From JAGWRA01 sp963711505 (GTDB lineage Bacteria; Acidobacteriota; Vicinamibacteria; Vicinamibacterales; CAVVIG01): 64,000 nt of DNA. Shown here piece after piece: positions 49,617 through 57,976 of the stretch; within the stretch, counting starts at the first letter, position 1, and every line of letters begins with the position of its first letter. The DNA is taken from NCBI GenBank assembly GCA_963711505.1, contig CAVQEJ010000003.1, forward strand, positions 2,232,001 to 2,296,000, read 5' to 3'. The notes beneath the pieces were generated by a model. It was not told where the DNA came from. It worked only from the letters and a program-made list of their open reading frames with translations, and made no database searches. Position numbers and translations under genes: made by a program.

Positions 49617-51116
49617 TCAGCAGGCCTCGTCATCCTCAGCGCCACCCGACCGCACCCAGGCCAGCTCCGGCGGCGCACGGGCCGGTTGCGGCGCGGGAAT
49701 CTCGGTCGGGAGTCGCAGATGTCGCAGGATCCGCTCGATCACGGCCGATCGGTCGATGACCGCGACCAGGTGCAGCCGCCCGCCGCACCGCGGACACGCC
49801 AGCACGTCGAAGCCGAAGGTCCGCTGCATCAACGCCGCCCAGCGTCGTCCGCGGGCCCGCGACGTCGGGTCCCGCGCATCGGCGGCGTCCGCCTCGGAGG
49901 CGTCCGGGGCGCGACCGGCATCTTCCCGCGGCACCACGGCCGCCCGCCAGGCGGAGCGCGCCCCCAGCACACCGTAATACAGCAGCAGGTTGACCCGCGG
50001 GCGCGGCACCAGTACCGCCAGCCGCTCGAGGAGCTCCAGCGGCGTGAACACCAAATCCGTCGTCCCGTCGTGCCACGGCCGCTTCAGCGCGAGCCGCACC
50101 TGCCCGTCAGCAGTCAGCGTCAGACGCTCCCTCGACACCGGCGGCCGCAGCGTGTACCGGCACACCCGCTCCAGCCGCGCCCGCTGCCCGGCGGGAATCA
50201 CGAGCGCCGCGTGCAGGCTGAAGCCCGGGCTTCGCGCGTGACACCAGGCAGGCGACCCTCCGTCCTCCGGTTCCTGCGGTACTCCCAGGCGGCGCGGGTG
50301 CGCTCCTCGCCGGGGCCCGAGCGCGGCAACGTTCTGCACGGAAGCCGCCGCCAGTCCCGCCAACACCGGGGCCTCCTCGACCCAGGTATCGATCGCCGCT
50401 GAATCGCCGGCGTCGACATCCCCACGGAGACCGCCGAGCCGCCGCGCGAGGCGCGCCTCCACCGCCGCCAAGACCTCCTCCACGTCCATCGTTGTCAGAC
50501 GAACCAGCGGTTGAAAGACCGGCCTCCCCTGCCTATCCGTCGCATACACGCCGTCGAGCACGAGCGCGTGCAGGTGCACGTTCAGATTGAGCGCGCCGCC
50601 AAAGCGTTGGATCATCACCACCCCGCCGCCGCGCCCGTCCTCGACCCCCGCCTCCTCGGCCCGCGCACGCAGGATCCGGAAGATCGCCTGCAGCAGCAGG
50701 CCGGCCGCCGTCCGGCACTGATCGTGATGCCACGCGAGCCGGTACCGCAGGCGGCAGGGAAACGTCAGAACCCACTGGCGGATCGGCGCGTCCGGGAACA
50801 CGCGGTCGACCAGATGGGCGGCGCGATCCGCCATGCGCCGGCCGCCGCAACTGGGACAGAGCGCGCGGCCCTTGCACGAGAAGGCGACCAGCCGGTCGAG
50901 CCCGCACTCCGCGCAGCGAAAGCGCGCGAAGCCGCCGGCGAGCCATCCGCACCGGAGGTAGTCGCGGAACGCCTGCTCGACGAAGCGCGGCAGCCCCTCG
51001 CCCTCACGGAGGCTGGCCGCCTGCTGGCGAAAGGTCTCGAAGTGATCCCGCACGATCCCATACAGCACGTCGCCACCTGGCGACCGCGGCTCGTAGGTGC
51101 GCGAGGATCGAGACAT
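49617..51116 (-). CDS. IS91-family transposase
   Basis: Rolling-circle (HUH, Y-type) transposase of 499 residues. The N-terminal zinc-binding region has CAECG and CPSCGGRRMADRAAHLVD. The HUH site is HLHALVLDG in GGALNLNVHLHALVL, and the Tyr-bearing motif RVCRYTLRPPVS is followed by VLLYYGVLG-like sequence. A second zinc ribbon CPRCGGRLHLVAVI lies near the C-terminus. The frame is intact, so the element may be active. Codon use and GC are like the neighbours, so transfer from a similar genome is possible. Confidence 0.9.
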   Translation of the reverse strand: MSRSSRTYEPRSPGGDVLYGIVRDHFETFRQQAASLREGEGLPRFVEQAFRDYLRCGWLAGGFARFRCAECGLDRLVAFSCKGRALCPSCGGRRMADRAAHLVDRVFPDAPIRQWVLTFPCRLRYRLAWHHDQCRTAAGLLLQAIFRILRARAEEAGVEDGRGGGVVMIQRFGGALNLNVHLHALVLDGVYATDRQGRPVFQPLVRLTTMDVEEVLAAVEARLARRLGGLRGDVDAGDSAAIDTWVEEAPVLAGLAAASVQNVAALGPRRGAHPRRLGVPQEPEDGGSPAWCHARSPGFSLHAALVIPAGQRARLERVCRYTLRPPVSRERLTLTADGQVRLALKRPWHDGTTDLVFTPLELLERLAVLVPRPRVNLLLYYGVLGARSAWRAAVVPREDAGRAPDASEADAADARDPTSRARGRRWAALMQRTFGFDVLACPRCGGRLHLVAVIDRSAVIERILRHLRLPTEIPAPQPARAPPELAWVRSGGAEDDEAC

Positions 51117-51398
51117 CCGCCACGACGGCGCACGCAGGGTGCCAGATTCGGTGCTGCGATTTCAGGCCTCTCTTCCCGGCCGCCCGGCGCAGGATCGCAG
51201 AATCTGCGATCGGCGGACGCCGAGGCTACCGCAAGAAACGCGATCGGTTCGCTCGCGCAGCGGCAGGCACTCATAGTCAAGACTGGCGACGACTTTGTCG
51301 TTCGGATCGACTCATTCGGTGAGGTAAATCGTCTCGTGGATCTTCGCCGGCCTGAAGCGCCTGCCATCGCAACGGCACTTCGAGCGCAACACGCCTGC
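51117..51398. other. Upstream flank of the IS91 transposase
   Basis: 282 bases between the transposase start and the Yip1 stop. It contains the perfect palindrome GATCGCAGA-A-TCTGCGATC at 51193-51211, which may be part of the element end or a terminator for the Yip1 gene. The plus-strand frame over 51224-51390 looks protein-like but has no start or recognisable family. Confidence 0.4.
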
Positions 51399-52158
51399 TC
51401 ACCCGAACAGCCCCGACAGCGCGACCTTCGCGATCACGTAGACGATCCACACGCTGCCGATGATGCCGCTGGCCAGGCCGCGCGAGACCTTCGCGGCGGC
51501 GGCGTAACCGATCACCAGCAGGATCAGCGTCCAGAACACGTAGATGTCGAGCGACTGCAGCGCCGCGTGCATCACCGGCGACAGATCGCCGGCGAAGCAG
51601 GCCGGACTCGAGCACAGCAAATCACCGAGCTGGTTGGGATTGATCCTGTCCATCGGCCAGGCAAGGGCCGCCAGGCCGATCGACGCCAGGATCTGCGGAA
51701 TGAACGCGTGCAGGGTGACGGCGAACGACTGCCGATAGTTGAGGGCCTTCGCTCCCGCCACCGAGAAGGCTCCCCAGAAGACGAGCGCCACCACGAGCCC
51801 GGTGACGATCGGCGAGACGACGACGAAGGCGTAGCCGACCGACCGGAAGCGCTGCTGCGCCGCCAGCGCCTGCTGCATCTGCTCGTCGGACATCTGCGTG
51901 CCGCTGCGCGCCAGCCGTTCGCGCAGCGCCGCCTGCATGTCGAGCTTCGGGGTGACGACGGCGCCGACAGCCGCCGACAGCAGGATCCAGCAGCACCAGC
52001 GGGGCCACCCAGGTCGGACGGCGGGCAATGGCCTCGAAGGTCTGCACCGGGGCGACGATCACGCCGCCCAGGCGGCCGATCCGCTCGCCGAACGTCAGCG
52101 CGGGCTCCCCGGTGCCCGCCGTGCCCGCCGCCGTGTCTGGTGTCTCGGTGTCGGCCAT
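51399..52158 (-). CDS. Yip1-domain membrane protein
   Basis: Second Yip1 family protein in the window, about 252 residues. It begins MADTETPDTAAGTAGTG and then LGGVIVAPVQTFEAIARRPTW, the family entry motif, followed by five membrane helices. Near 51985 one extra G breaks the frame; APLVLLILLSAAVGAVV is restored. It lies downstream of the ribosomal operon terminator. Its role is unknown. Confidence 0.78.
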
Positions 52159-52340
52159 GCGTCTCCCCAGTCTGCAGCAGGGGCCGGGCGCTCCCCGGGG
52201 AACGCGACGGCCGGGTTGAATTGGAAATGACAGCCTTGTAAGCCGGCCGGGACGGCCAGTCAAGTCAAAAGCGGAAAACGGCCTGAAGGGGGTGTGCAGG
52301 AGGGAGGAGAGAAACCGGGCGATCGGGGGAACCGGAAAGA

Positions 52341-52374
52341 GAAAAGGCCCTGCAGGCATCCGCCTGCAGGGCCT
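52341..52374 (-). terminator. Rho-independent terminator of the spc/alpha operon
   Basis: 13-base perfect stem AGGCCCTGCAGGC / GCCTGCAGGGCCT with an ATCC loop, 41 bases after the rplQ stop. On the minus strand it continues into TTTTCTCTTTCC. Confidence 0.92.
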
Positions 52375-52414
52375 CGAAGTTCCTCCGGCGTCGGGTCGCG
52401 GACCCGCTGTCCGG

Positions 52415-53062
52415 CTACTTGCCGCGGGACGCCTTGTTCTTGTGGGGCGCCGCCTTCTTGGTGGTCCTCGCCTTCTTCGCCGGCGCCTTCTCGCCGTCGG
52501 CGGTTTCGGCCTTGGCCTTCTTCGCCTTCTTCTTCGGCGCCTTGTCCTCGTCGCCCTCGGCCTTCTTGCCGCGGATCCGCGACGCGGCGGCCCTCAGGCG
52601 GTCGCCGACGCCCCGCTGGGCAGCCGCGCGGCCGGCCTCGCGCTTGGCTTCGGCTTCGGCCGCCGCCTTCGGGTTGAACTCGCTGCCGATGAGCTCGACC
52701 TGGGCGACCTCGGCGCTGTCACCGCGGCGGAAGCCGAGGCGCAGCAGGCGCGTGTAGCCGCCGGGCCGATCGGCGAATCGCGGGGCGATCGTGTCGAACA
52801 GCTTGCTGACGACGGCACGATCGGTGATGTCCTGGATCACCAGGCGCCGGGCGTTCAGGGCCTTGATGTTGTCCGGCCCAGCGGCCACGCCCCGCTTGGC
52901 GATCGTGATCAGACGCTCGACGAACGGACGCAGCTCCTTCGCCTTCGGCACGGTGGTGCGGATGTGCTCGTGGCGCAGCAGGGCCGTGGCCTGGTTGCGG
53001 AGCATCGCAATCCGGTGCTCCGTCACGCGTCCCAGTTTCCGGTGGGCGACTCGGTGGCGCAT
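52415..53062 (-). CDS. rplQ: 50S ribosomal protein L17 with extended tail
   Basis: Large-subunit protein near the exit tunnel. The first 120 residues are standard (MRHRVAHRKLGRVTEHRIAMLRNQATALL, then GYTRLLRLGFRRGDSAEVAQVELI). About 95 extra residues follow, rich in Lys, Ala and Glu (for example KKKAKKAKAETADGEKAPAK). The tail is probably disordered and rRNA-binding. Last gene of the operon. Confidence 0.96.
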   Translation of the reverse strand: MRHRVAHRKLGRVTEHRIAMLRNQATALLRHEHIRTTVPKAKELRPFVERLITIAKRGVAAGPDNIKALNARRLVIQDITDRAVVSKLFDTIAPRFADRPGGYTRLLRLGFRRGDSAEVAQVELIGSEFNPKAAAEAEAKREAGRAAAQRGVGDRLRAAASRIRGKKAEGDEDKAPKKKAKKAKAETADGEKAPAKKARTTKKAAPHKNKASRGK

Positions 53063-53161
53063 TTCTCTCTGATCCTTCTCGGGATTCGGGATTGGGCGAT
53101 TCGGGATGGGGGATTGGGGTTCCAGCCCCCATCACCGACCGCCTACCGCCTATCGCCGACG

Positions 53162-54154
53162 CTATTCACCTGTGTGAGTCTCGGCGGCCGGCTGGTCCAG
53201 GCGCATGCCCAGGCTGAGCCCCATACTGCCGAGGATCTCCTTGATCTCGTTGAGCGACTTGCGGCCGAAGTTCTTCGTCTTCAGCATCTCGGCCTCGGTC
53301 TTCATCACGAGCTCGCGGATCGTCCGGATATTCGCGTTCTTCAGGCAGTTGTAGGACCGCACCGAGAGCTCGAGCTCCTCGACGCTCTTGTCGAGGTTCT
53401 CGTTGCTGATGCCGGCGCGCGGCTGGTCGGCCGGCGCCTCGGCCTGCTGTTCCGTCCCCTCTTCGAGATTGATGAAGATGTTCAGGTGGTCGCGGATCAG
53501 CTTGGCGGCCAGCGACAGCGCGTCGCGCGGACCGACCGAACCGTTGGTCCAGACGTCGACCGTCAGCTTGTCGTAGTCGGTCGTCTGGCCGAGCCGGGCG
53601 GCCTCGACGAGGTAGTTCACCTTCTTGATCGGCGCGTGGACCGAGTCGACCGGAATCCAGCCGATGCCGAGGTCCTCGTCGAAGTTCTTGTCGGCCGACA
53701 CGTAGCCGCGGCCGCGCTTCACCCGCATCTCCATGTGGAGGCTGCCGCCCTCGGCCACGGTGGCGATGTGGGCGTCGGGCTCGAGGATCTCGACGTCGGC
53801 GTCGGTCTCGATGTCGCGGGCCTTCACCTCACCGGCCTTGTCGATCCGCAGCGTCAGCCGCTTGGCCGAATCGACGTGCATCTTGAGGGGCACCTGCTTG
53901 AGGTTCAGGATGATGTCGGTCGCGTCCTCGACCACGCCGGGAATCGGCGAGAACTCGTGGAGCACGCCGTCGATCTTGACGGCCGTGACCGCCGCGCCCT
54001 CGATCGAGGAGAGCAGCACGCGCCGGAGCGCGTTGCCGATGGTCGTGCCGAAGCCGCGCTCGAACGGCTGCGCGTAGAACCGGCCAAAGCGCTCGGTGAG
54101 CGTCTCGCGCTCGATCTCCAGCCGCTTCGGACGCTGAAACCCTTTCCACAACAT
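53162..54154 (-). CDS. rpoA: DNA-directed RNA polymerase subunit alpha
   Basis: Assembly platform of RNA polymerase, 330 residues. The N-terminal dimer domain includes QPFERGFGTTIGNALRRVLLSSI. A short linker leads to the C-terminal domain with LELSVRSYNCLKNANI and KNFGRKSLNEIKEIL, which binds UP elements and activators. Standard position between rpsD and rplQ. No unusual feature. Confidence 0.98.
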   Translation of the reverse strand: MLWKGFQRPKRLEIERETLTERFGRFYAQPFERGFGTTIGNALRRVLLSSIEGAAVTAVKIDGVLHEFSPIPGVVEDATDIILNLKQVPLKMHVDSAKRLTLRIDKAGEVKARDIETDADVEILEPDAHIATVAEGGSLHMEMRVKRGRGYVSADKNFDEDLGIGWIPVDSVHAPIKKVNYLVEAARLGQTTDYDKLTVDVWTNGSVGPRDALSLAAKLIRDHLNIFINLEEGTEQQAEAPADQPRAGISNENLDKSVEELELSVRSYNCLKNANIRTIRELVMKTEAEMLKTKNFGRKSLNEIKEILGSMGLSLGMRLDQPAAETHTGE

Positions 54155-54282
54155 GGCTCTGTCCTTTCGCCGACGGGCCCGCAGACGGGCCTCCAGACCT
54201 GCAAGTGACCGCCCACCTCACGCCGCAGGTCTGTGTAAGGCTGCGGGTGGACGGCTGGCTCCTGAGTCTCCAGTCTTCAGTG

Positions 54283-54913
54283 CTACTTCGAGGTACAGCT
54301 CGACGATCAGCTGCTCCTGCACGGGCAGGTTGATCTGTTCGCGCGTCGGCAGCGACAGGACCCGGCCCGACACCTGCTCGGCGTCGAGGGTCAGCCACTC
54401 GGGCACGCCGCGCCCCTTGACCTCCTCCAGTGCGTGCAGGATGGTCGAATTCTTCAGGCTCGTGCCCCGGGTCGTCACGACATCGCCCGCGCGCAGCGAG
54501 TACGACGGAATGTCGACCTTGCGGCCGTTCACCATGAAGTGGCCGTGCCGCACGAGCTGGCGCGCCTGCGACCGCGACGTCGCCAGCCCCAGCCGGTAGA
54601 CGACGTTGTCGAAGCGGCGCTCGAGCAGCTGCAGCAGCGTCTCACCGGTGATGCCCCGCTGCCGTTCGGCCGCCTCGAAGTACCGGCGGAACTGGTCCTC
54701 CAGCACGCCGTAGATGCGCTTGACCTTCTGCTTCTCGCGCAGCTGCAGGCCGTAGCCCGACAGCTTCTGGCGGCGCATCTTGGTGTGCTGACCGGGCGGG
54801 ATGTTCCGCTTCTCGATCGCGCACTTCTCGGTGTAGCAGCGCTCGCCCTTGAGGAACAGCTTCATGCCTTCGCGGCGGCACAGACGGCAGACCGGACCGA
54901 TGTATCGAGCCAT
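54283..54913 (-). CDS. rpsD: 30S ribosomal protein S4
   Basis: Primary 16S rRNA-binding protein. The N-terminal zinc-type motif is seen in CRLCRREGMKLFLKGERC...C, followed by the S4 RNA-binding domain (RRFDNVVYRLGLATSRSQARQ). Taken literally, the frame runs on with an odd 22-residue tail. One extra C near 54293 explains this: without it the protein ends in the usual QLIVELYSK at a TAG (54283-54285), 209 residues. Confidence 0.96.
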
Positions 54914-54936
54914 AGTCGTTCGATGCCCTTCGTTCG

Positions 54937-55377
54937 TTAAACGCGCCGGCGCTTGGGCGGCCGGCAGCCGTTGTGCGGAATCGGCGTCACGTCGCGGATC
55001 GACTTGACGTCGAGCCCCACGGTCTGCAGCGCCCGCACGGCCGATTCACGGCCGGAGCCCGGCCCCTTCACCTTCACCTCGAGCGACCGCATCCCCACCG
55101 CCTTCGCGGCGTTGCCGGCGTTCAGGCCCGCCTGGGTCGCCGCGAACGGCGTGCCCTTGCGCGAGCCCTTGAAGCCGATGCCGCCGGCGCTCGACCAGGC
55201 GACGACGTTCCCCTCGGTGTCGGTGATCGTGATGTGCGTGTTGTTGAACGACGCCTGAATGTGCGCCACCCCGTGGTGCACGATGCGCTTCTCGCCGCGC
55301 TTCTTGAACGTCTTCTTGCCCGCACGCTTCCCGGTCTTCTCGGGAGTCGCCGACACCGTCGTGTCTGTCTTAGCCAT
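54937..55377 (-). CDS. rpsK: 30S ribosomal protein S11
   Basis: Platform protein of the small subunit. 146 residues. A basic N-terminal extension (TPEKTGKRAGKKTFKKRGEK) precedes the conserved core GVAHIQASFNNTHITITD and GPGSGRESAVRALQ, ending DVTPIPHNGCRPPKRRRV. Standard position between rpsM and rpsD. Confidence 0.98.
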   Translation of the reverse strand: MAKTDTTVSATPEKTGKRAGKKTFKKRGEKRIVHHGVAHIQASFNNTHITITDTEGNVVAWSSAGGIGFKGSRKGTPFAATQAGLNAGNAAKAVGMRSLEVKVKGPGSGRESAVRALQTVGLDVKSIRDVTPIPHNGCRPPKRRRV

Positions 55378-55417
55378 GCGCGTGATTCCTCGTCCTCAAT
55401 GCCTCGCGCCCGTGCGC

Positions 55418-55792
55418 CTACACCGACTTCTTCTTGGCGATCGCACCCTTGCGCGGGCCCTTCCGCGTCCGCGCGTTCGTGCGCGTCCGCTGACCCCGCG
55501 CCGGCAGATTCCGCCGGTGCCGCATCCCGCGGTAGCAGCCGATCTCCATCAGGCGCTTGATGTTCATGGAGATCTCCTTCCGGAGATCGCCTTCGACGCC
55601 GCCCTGCTCCTCCAGCACCCGGCTGATCTTCCGGACGTCGTCCTCCGAGAGATCCTTCACCCGGATGTCCGGGCTCACGCCCGCCTGCTCCAGGATGACA
55701 CCCGAGCGGTGGCGGCCGATGCCGTAGATGTAGGTCAGGCCGATCTCGACCCGCTTCGTCCGTGGAAGATCGACGCCTGCGATACGTGCCAT
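55418..55792 (-). CDS. rpsM: 30S ribosomal protein S13
   Basis: Head protein contacting the P-site tRNA and L5. 124 residues, beginning MARIAGVDLPRTKRVEIGLTY, with the helix-two-turn-helix IYGIGRHRSGVILEQAGV and the basic tail from RGMRHRRNLPARGQRTRTNA. Intact. Confidence 0.98.
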   Translation of the reverse strand: MARIAGVDLPRTKRVEIGLTYIYGIGRHRSGVILEQAGVSPDIRVKDLSEDDVRKISRVLEEQGGVEGDLRKEISMNIKRLMEIGCYRGMRHRRNLPARGQRTRTNARTRKGPRKGAIAKKKSV

Positions 55793-55894
55793 AGCTCTCT
55801 GATCCTTGTCGGCGGTAGGCCGTCAGGCGTCAGAGCGGCTGGGCAGCCCGACCGCCCGTTCGCCCGATCGCCTGTCGCCTACAGAAATTCGCAA

Positions 55895-56009
55895 TCACCC
55901 CTGGCGCTGCTTGTGCTTCGGGTTCTCGCAGATCACCCGCACCACGCCCGGCGCGGCGGATGACCTTGCACTTCGCGCAGATGCGCTTCACCGATGCTCT
56001 GACCTTCAT
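55895..56009 (-). CDS. rpmJ: 50S ribosomal protein L36
   Basis: Zinc-ribbon protein of 37 residues, MKVRASVKRICAKCKVIRR then AGVVRVICENPKHKQRQG. The C-x2-C and C...H ligands mark the zinc-containing form. The stretch is 115 bases, one more than 38 codons, because of an extra G near 55946 that breaks the frame. The ATG is 7 bases after the hairpin of leader repeat copy 2. Confidence 0.93.
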
Positions 56010-56016
56010 TGCTCAC

Positions 56017-56059
56017 CGGGGCTCTGCCCCGCTCCCTCGCGAGCCCGCCGGGCGGGCCG
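56017..56059 (-). repeat. GC-rich leader repeat, copy 2
   Basis: Short copy of the repeat at 3745-3832. Its hairpin CGGGGC-AGA-GCCCCG lies just upstream of rpmJ, between infA and rpmJ. The loop reads AGA in place of GGA. Confidence 0.65.
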
Positions 56060-56087
56060 CCTTGCCGTTGACTCTTCGCGCGCCGCG

Positions 56088-56294
56088 CTACGGCTCCACG
56101 CGCGCCGTGATCCGGCCGCGTCCCGCATCCGCTGGCGACAGTTCCACGCGCACCCGATCGCCCACCAGCAGCCGGATGAAGTTGCGCCGCATCCGGTCCG
56201 ACACGTGCGCGACGATCTGGTGCCGTCCGTCCACTTCCACCCGGAACAGCGCGCTCGGCAGCTGCTCCCGCACCGTGCCGACCACTTCCTTCAT
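56088..56294 (-). CDS. infA: Translation initiation factor IF-1
   Basis: OB-fold factor that occupies the A site during initiation. 68 residues, MKEVVGTVREQLPSALFRVE through HVSDRMRRNFIRLLVGDRV to GRGRITARVEP. It lacks the usual first four or so residues (MAKE-type). The ATG directly follows leader repeat copy 3, whose GGAG lies 6 bases upstream. Confidence 0.95.
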   Translation of the reverse strand: MKEVVGTVREQLPSALFRVEVDGRHQIVAHVSDRMRRNFIRLLVGDRVRVELSPADAGRGRITARVEP

Positions 56295-56382
56295 CGGGAC
56301 TCCGCCCCGGCGCCGGCTCGGTCGCTTGCGGGGCCCCCGTCCGCCCGCGCCGCGTCCCTCGCGGGCCCGCTCCGCGGGCCGT
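56295..56382 (-). repeat. GC-rich leader repeat, copy 3
   Basis: 88 bases closely matching the copy before the M48 protease gene. The hairpin reads CGGGGC-GGA-GTCCCG (one G-U pair), a change that keeps the stem. It fills most of the gap between map and infA. Confidence 0.7.
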
Positions 56383-56415
56383 GAGCCGGCTCATCCGCCA
56401 GGACCCGGTCACCGC

Positions 56416-57192
56416 TCAGCCGCGCGACGCGGCGTCCGTCCCGTTCCCTGCGAGCGTCAGGATCTGCGGCCCATCGGCCGTCACCGCCACCGTGTGCTCG
56501 AAGTGCGCCGACAGGCCGCCGTCGCGCGTCACCGCGGTCCAGCCGTCCTTCAGCACCTTCACCGCCGCCTTGCCGACGTTCACCATCGGCTCGATCGCCA
56601 GCACCATCCCCTCGGTGAGCCGCGGGCCGCGACCGGGATCGCCGTAGTTGGGGATCTGCGGCTCCTCGTGCATCCGCTCGCCGATCCCGTGCCCGACGAA
56701 CTCGCGCACGACCGAGAACCCGTGGGCCTCGACGTGCTGCTGGACCGCGTGGCCGATGTCCGACACGCGCCCGCCGGGTCGCGCCTGGGCAATCCCCTTG
56801 AACAGTGCCTCGTTGGTCACCCGCAGCAGCTCGGCGGCCGTCTCGTCGATGTCGCCGACCGGCACGGTGATCGCGCTGTCCCCGTAATACCCGTCGAGCA
56901 CGGCGCCACAGTCGATCGAGATGACGTCGCCGGCCTCGAGGACGCGCTCCCCCGGAATCCCGTGGATCACCTCGTCGTTCACCGACGTGCAGAGCGTCGC
57001 CGGGAACCCGTGGTACCCCTTGAACGCCGGCACCGCGCCCGCCTGCCGGATGTGGCGCTCGGCCAGCTCGTCGAGCTCGGCGGTGCTGATGCCGGGCCGC
57101 ACGGCCTCGCGCAGCATCGCCAGCACCTCCCCGACCACGCGGCCGGCGGGCCGCATCCGCTCGATCTCCGCGGCCGACTTGCAGACAATCAC
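56416..57192 (-). CDS. map: Methionine aminopeptidase, type I
   Basis: Removes the N-terminal Met from new proteins, using two metal ions. 258 residues from the GTG at 57192, which overlaps the adk stop (GTGA). Metal ligands are seen in ISIDCGAVLDGYYGDSA, FVGHGIGERMHEEPQIP and MVLAIEPM. No N-terminal extension. Standard neighbour of adk and infA. Confidence 0.96.
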   Translation of the reverse strand: MIVCKSAAEIERMRPAGRVVGEVLAMLREAVRPGISTAELDELAERHIRQAGAVPAFKGYHGFPATLCTSVNDEVIHGIPGERVLEAGDVISIDCGAVLDGYYGDSAITVPVGDIDETAAELLRVTNEALFKGIAQARPGGRVSDIGHAVQQHVEAHGFSVVREFVGHGIGERMHEEPQIPNYGDPGRGPRLTEGMVLAIEPMVNVGKAAVKVLKDGWTAVTRDGGLSAHFEHTVAVTADGPQILTLAGNGTDAASRG

Positions 57193-57941
57193 CGCCGGGT
57201 CTCCACGTTGTCCCACTCCAGCTCGTCGAGCACCGACTCGATGGCGTTGGACAGATCGGCAGACACGCGATCCACCGACTGCGTGCCCCGGATCGCCCGG
57301 AAGGTCGGCCGATGGCGGTAGAAGTCGACGAGCGGCTTCGTGTCGCGCCGGTAGACCTTCAAACGCTCCCGCACCACCTCTTCCGTGTCGTCCGACCGGT
57401 GCGCCAGCTCGCCGCCGCAGCGGCGGCAGACTCCGGCCGTCGACTGGGCCCGCACCGCCTCGGTCTCCGCGGCGGCGGGCGAAATCGACAGCGTCGCGGC
57501 GCTCAGCGACATGTCGTCGATGCCGCCCTCGATGCTGGTCCAGCCGCAGTCGCTGCAGACCCGGCGGCTGTGGAGACGGCGCACGAGCTCGCGCTCGGGC
57601 ACGACGATGTCGATGATGATGACCTGCTCGCCGCGGGCCTTCATGATCCCGTCGAGCGCCACCGCCTGCGCCACCGTCCGCGGAAAGCCGTCCAGCACGA
57701 ACCCGTCGGCCGCGTCGGGCCGCTCCAGGCGCTCCCGGACGATGCCGATCACCACGTCGTCGCCGACCAGGTCGCCGCGGTCCATGATCGCCCTGGCCTT
57801 CAGCCCGAGCTCGGTGCCGCGCGTCGCCGCGTCCCGCAGAATGTCACCCGTCGCGATTCGGGGAATGCCCCGGCCCCGGGCGAAGCGTTCCGCCTGCGTG
57901 CCCTTCCCGGCCCCGGGCGGGCCCAGCATGATCACGTTCAA
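57189..57941 (-). CDS. adk: Adenylate kinase with long zinc LID insert
   Basis: Converts ATP and AMP to two ADP. 250 residues from a TTG start (MNVIMLGPPGAGKGTQAERF). The P-loop is GPPGAGKGT and the LID has four zinc cysteines: C129, C132, C172 and C175. The gap between the two CxxC pairs is 39 residues where about 17 is usual; the extra stretch is Ala/Ser/Glu-rich. It lies between secY and map in the standard order. Confidence 0.95.
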   Translation of the reverse strand: MNVIMLGPPGAGKGTQAERFARGRGIPRIATGDILRDAATRGTELGLKARAIMDRGDLVGDDVVIGIVRERLERPDAADGFVLDGFPRTVAQAVALDGIMKARGEQVIIIDIVVPERELVRRLHSRRVCSDCGWTSIEGGIDDMSLSAATLSISPAAAETEAVRAQSTAGVCRRCGGELAHRSDDTEEVVRERLKVYRRDTKPLVDFYRHRPTFRAIRGTQSVDRVSADLSNAIESVLDELEWDNVETRR

Positions 57942-57976
57942 TGCTGTCGACAACCTGAACCCCGTTGTCCGCCAAG

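Noticed and set aside
54218..54290. 22-residue C-terminal extension of ribosomal protein S4
   Set aside because: Removing one C gives the standard ending QLIVELYSK and a stop, so the tail is an artefact.
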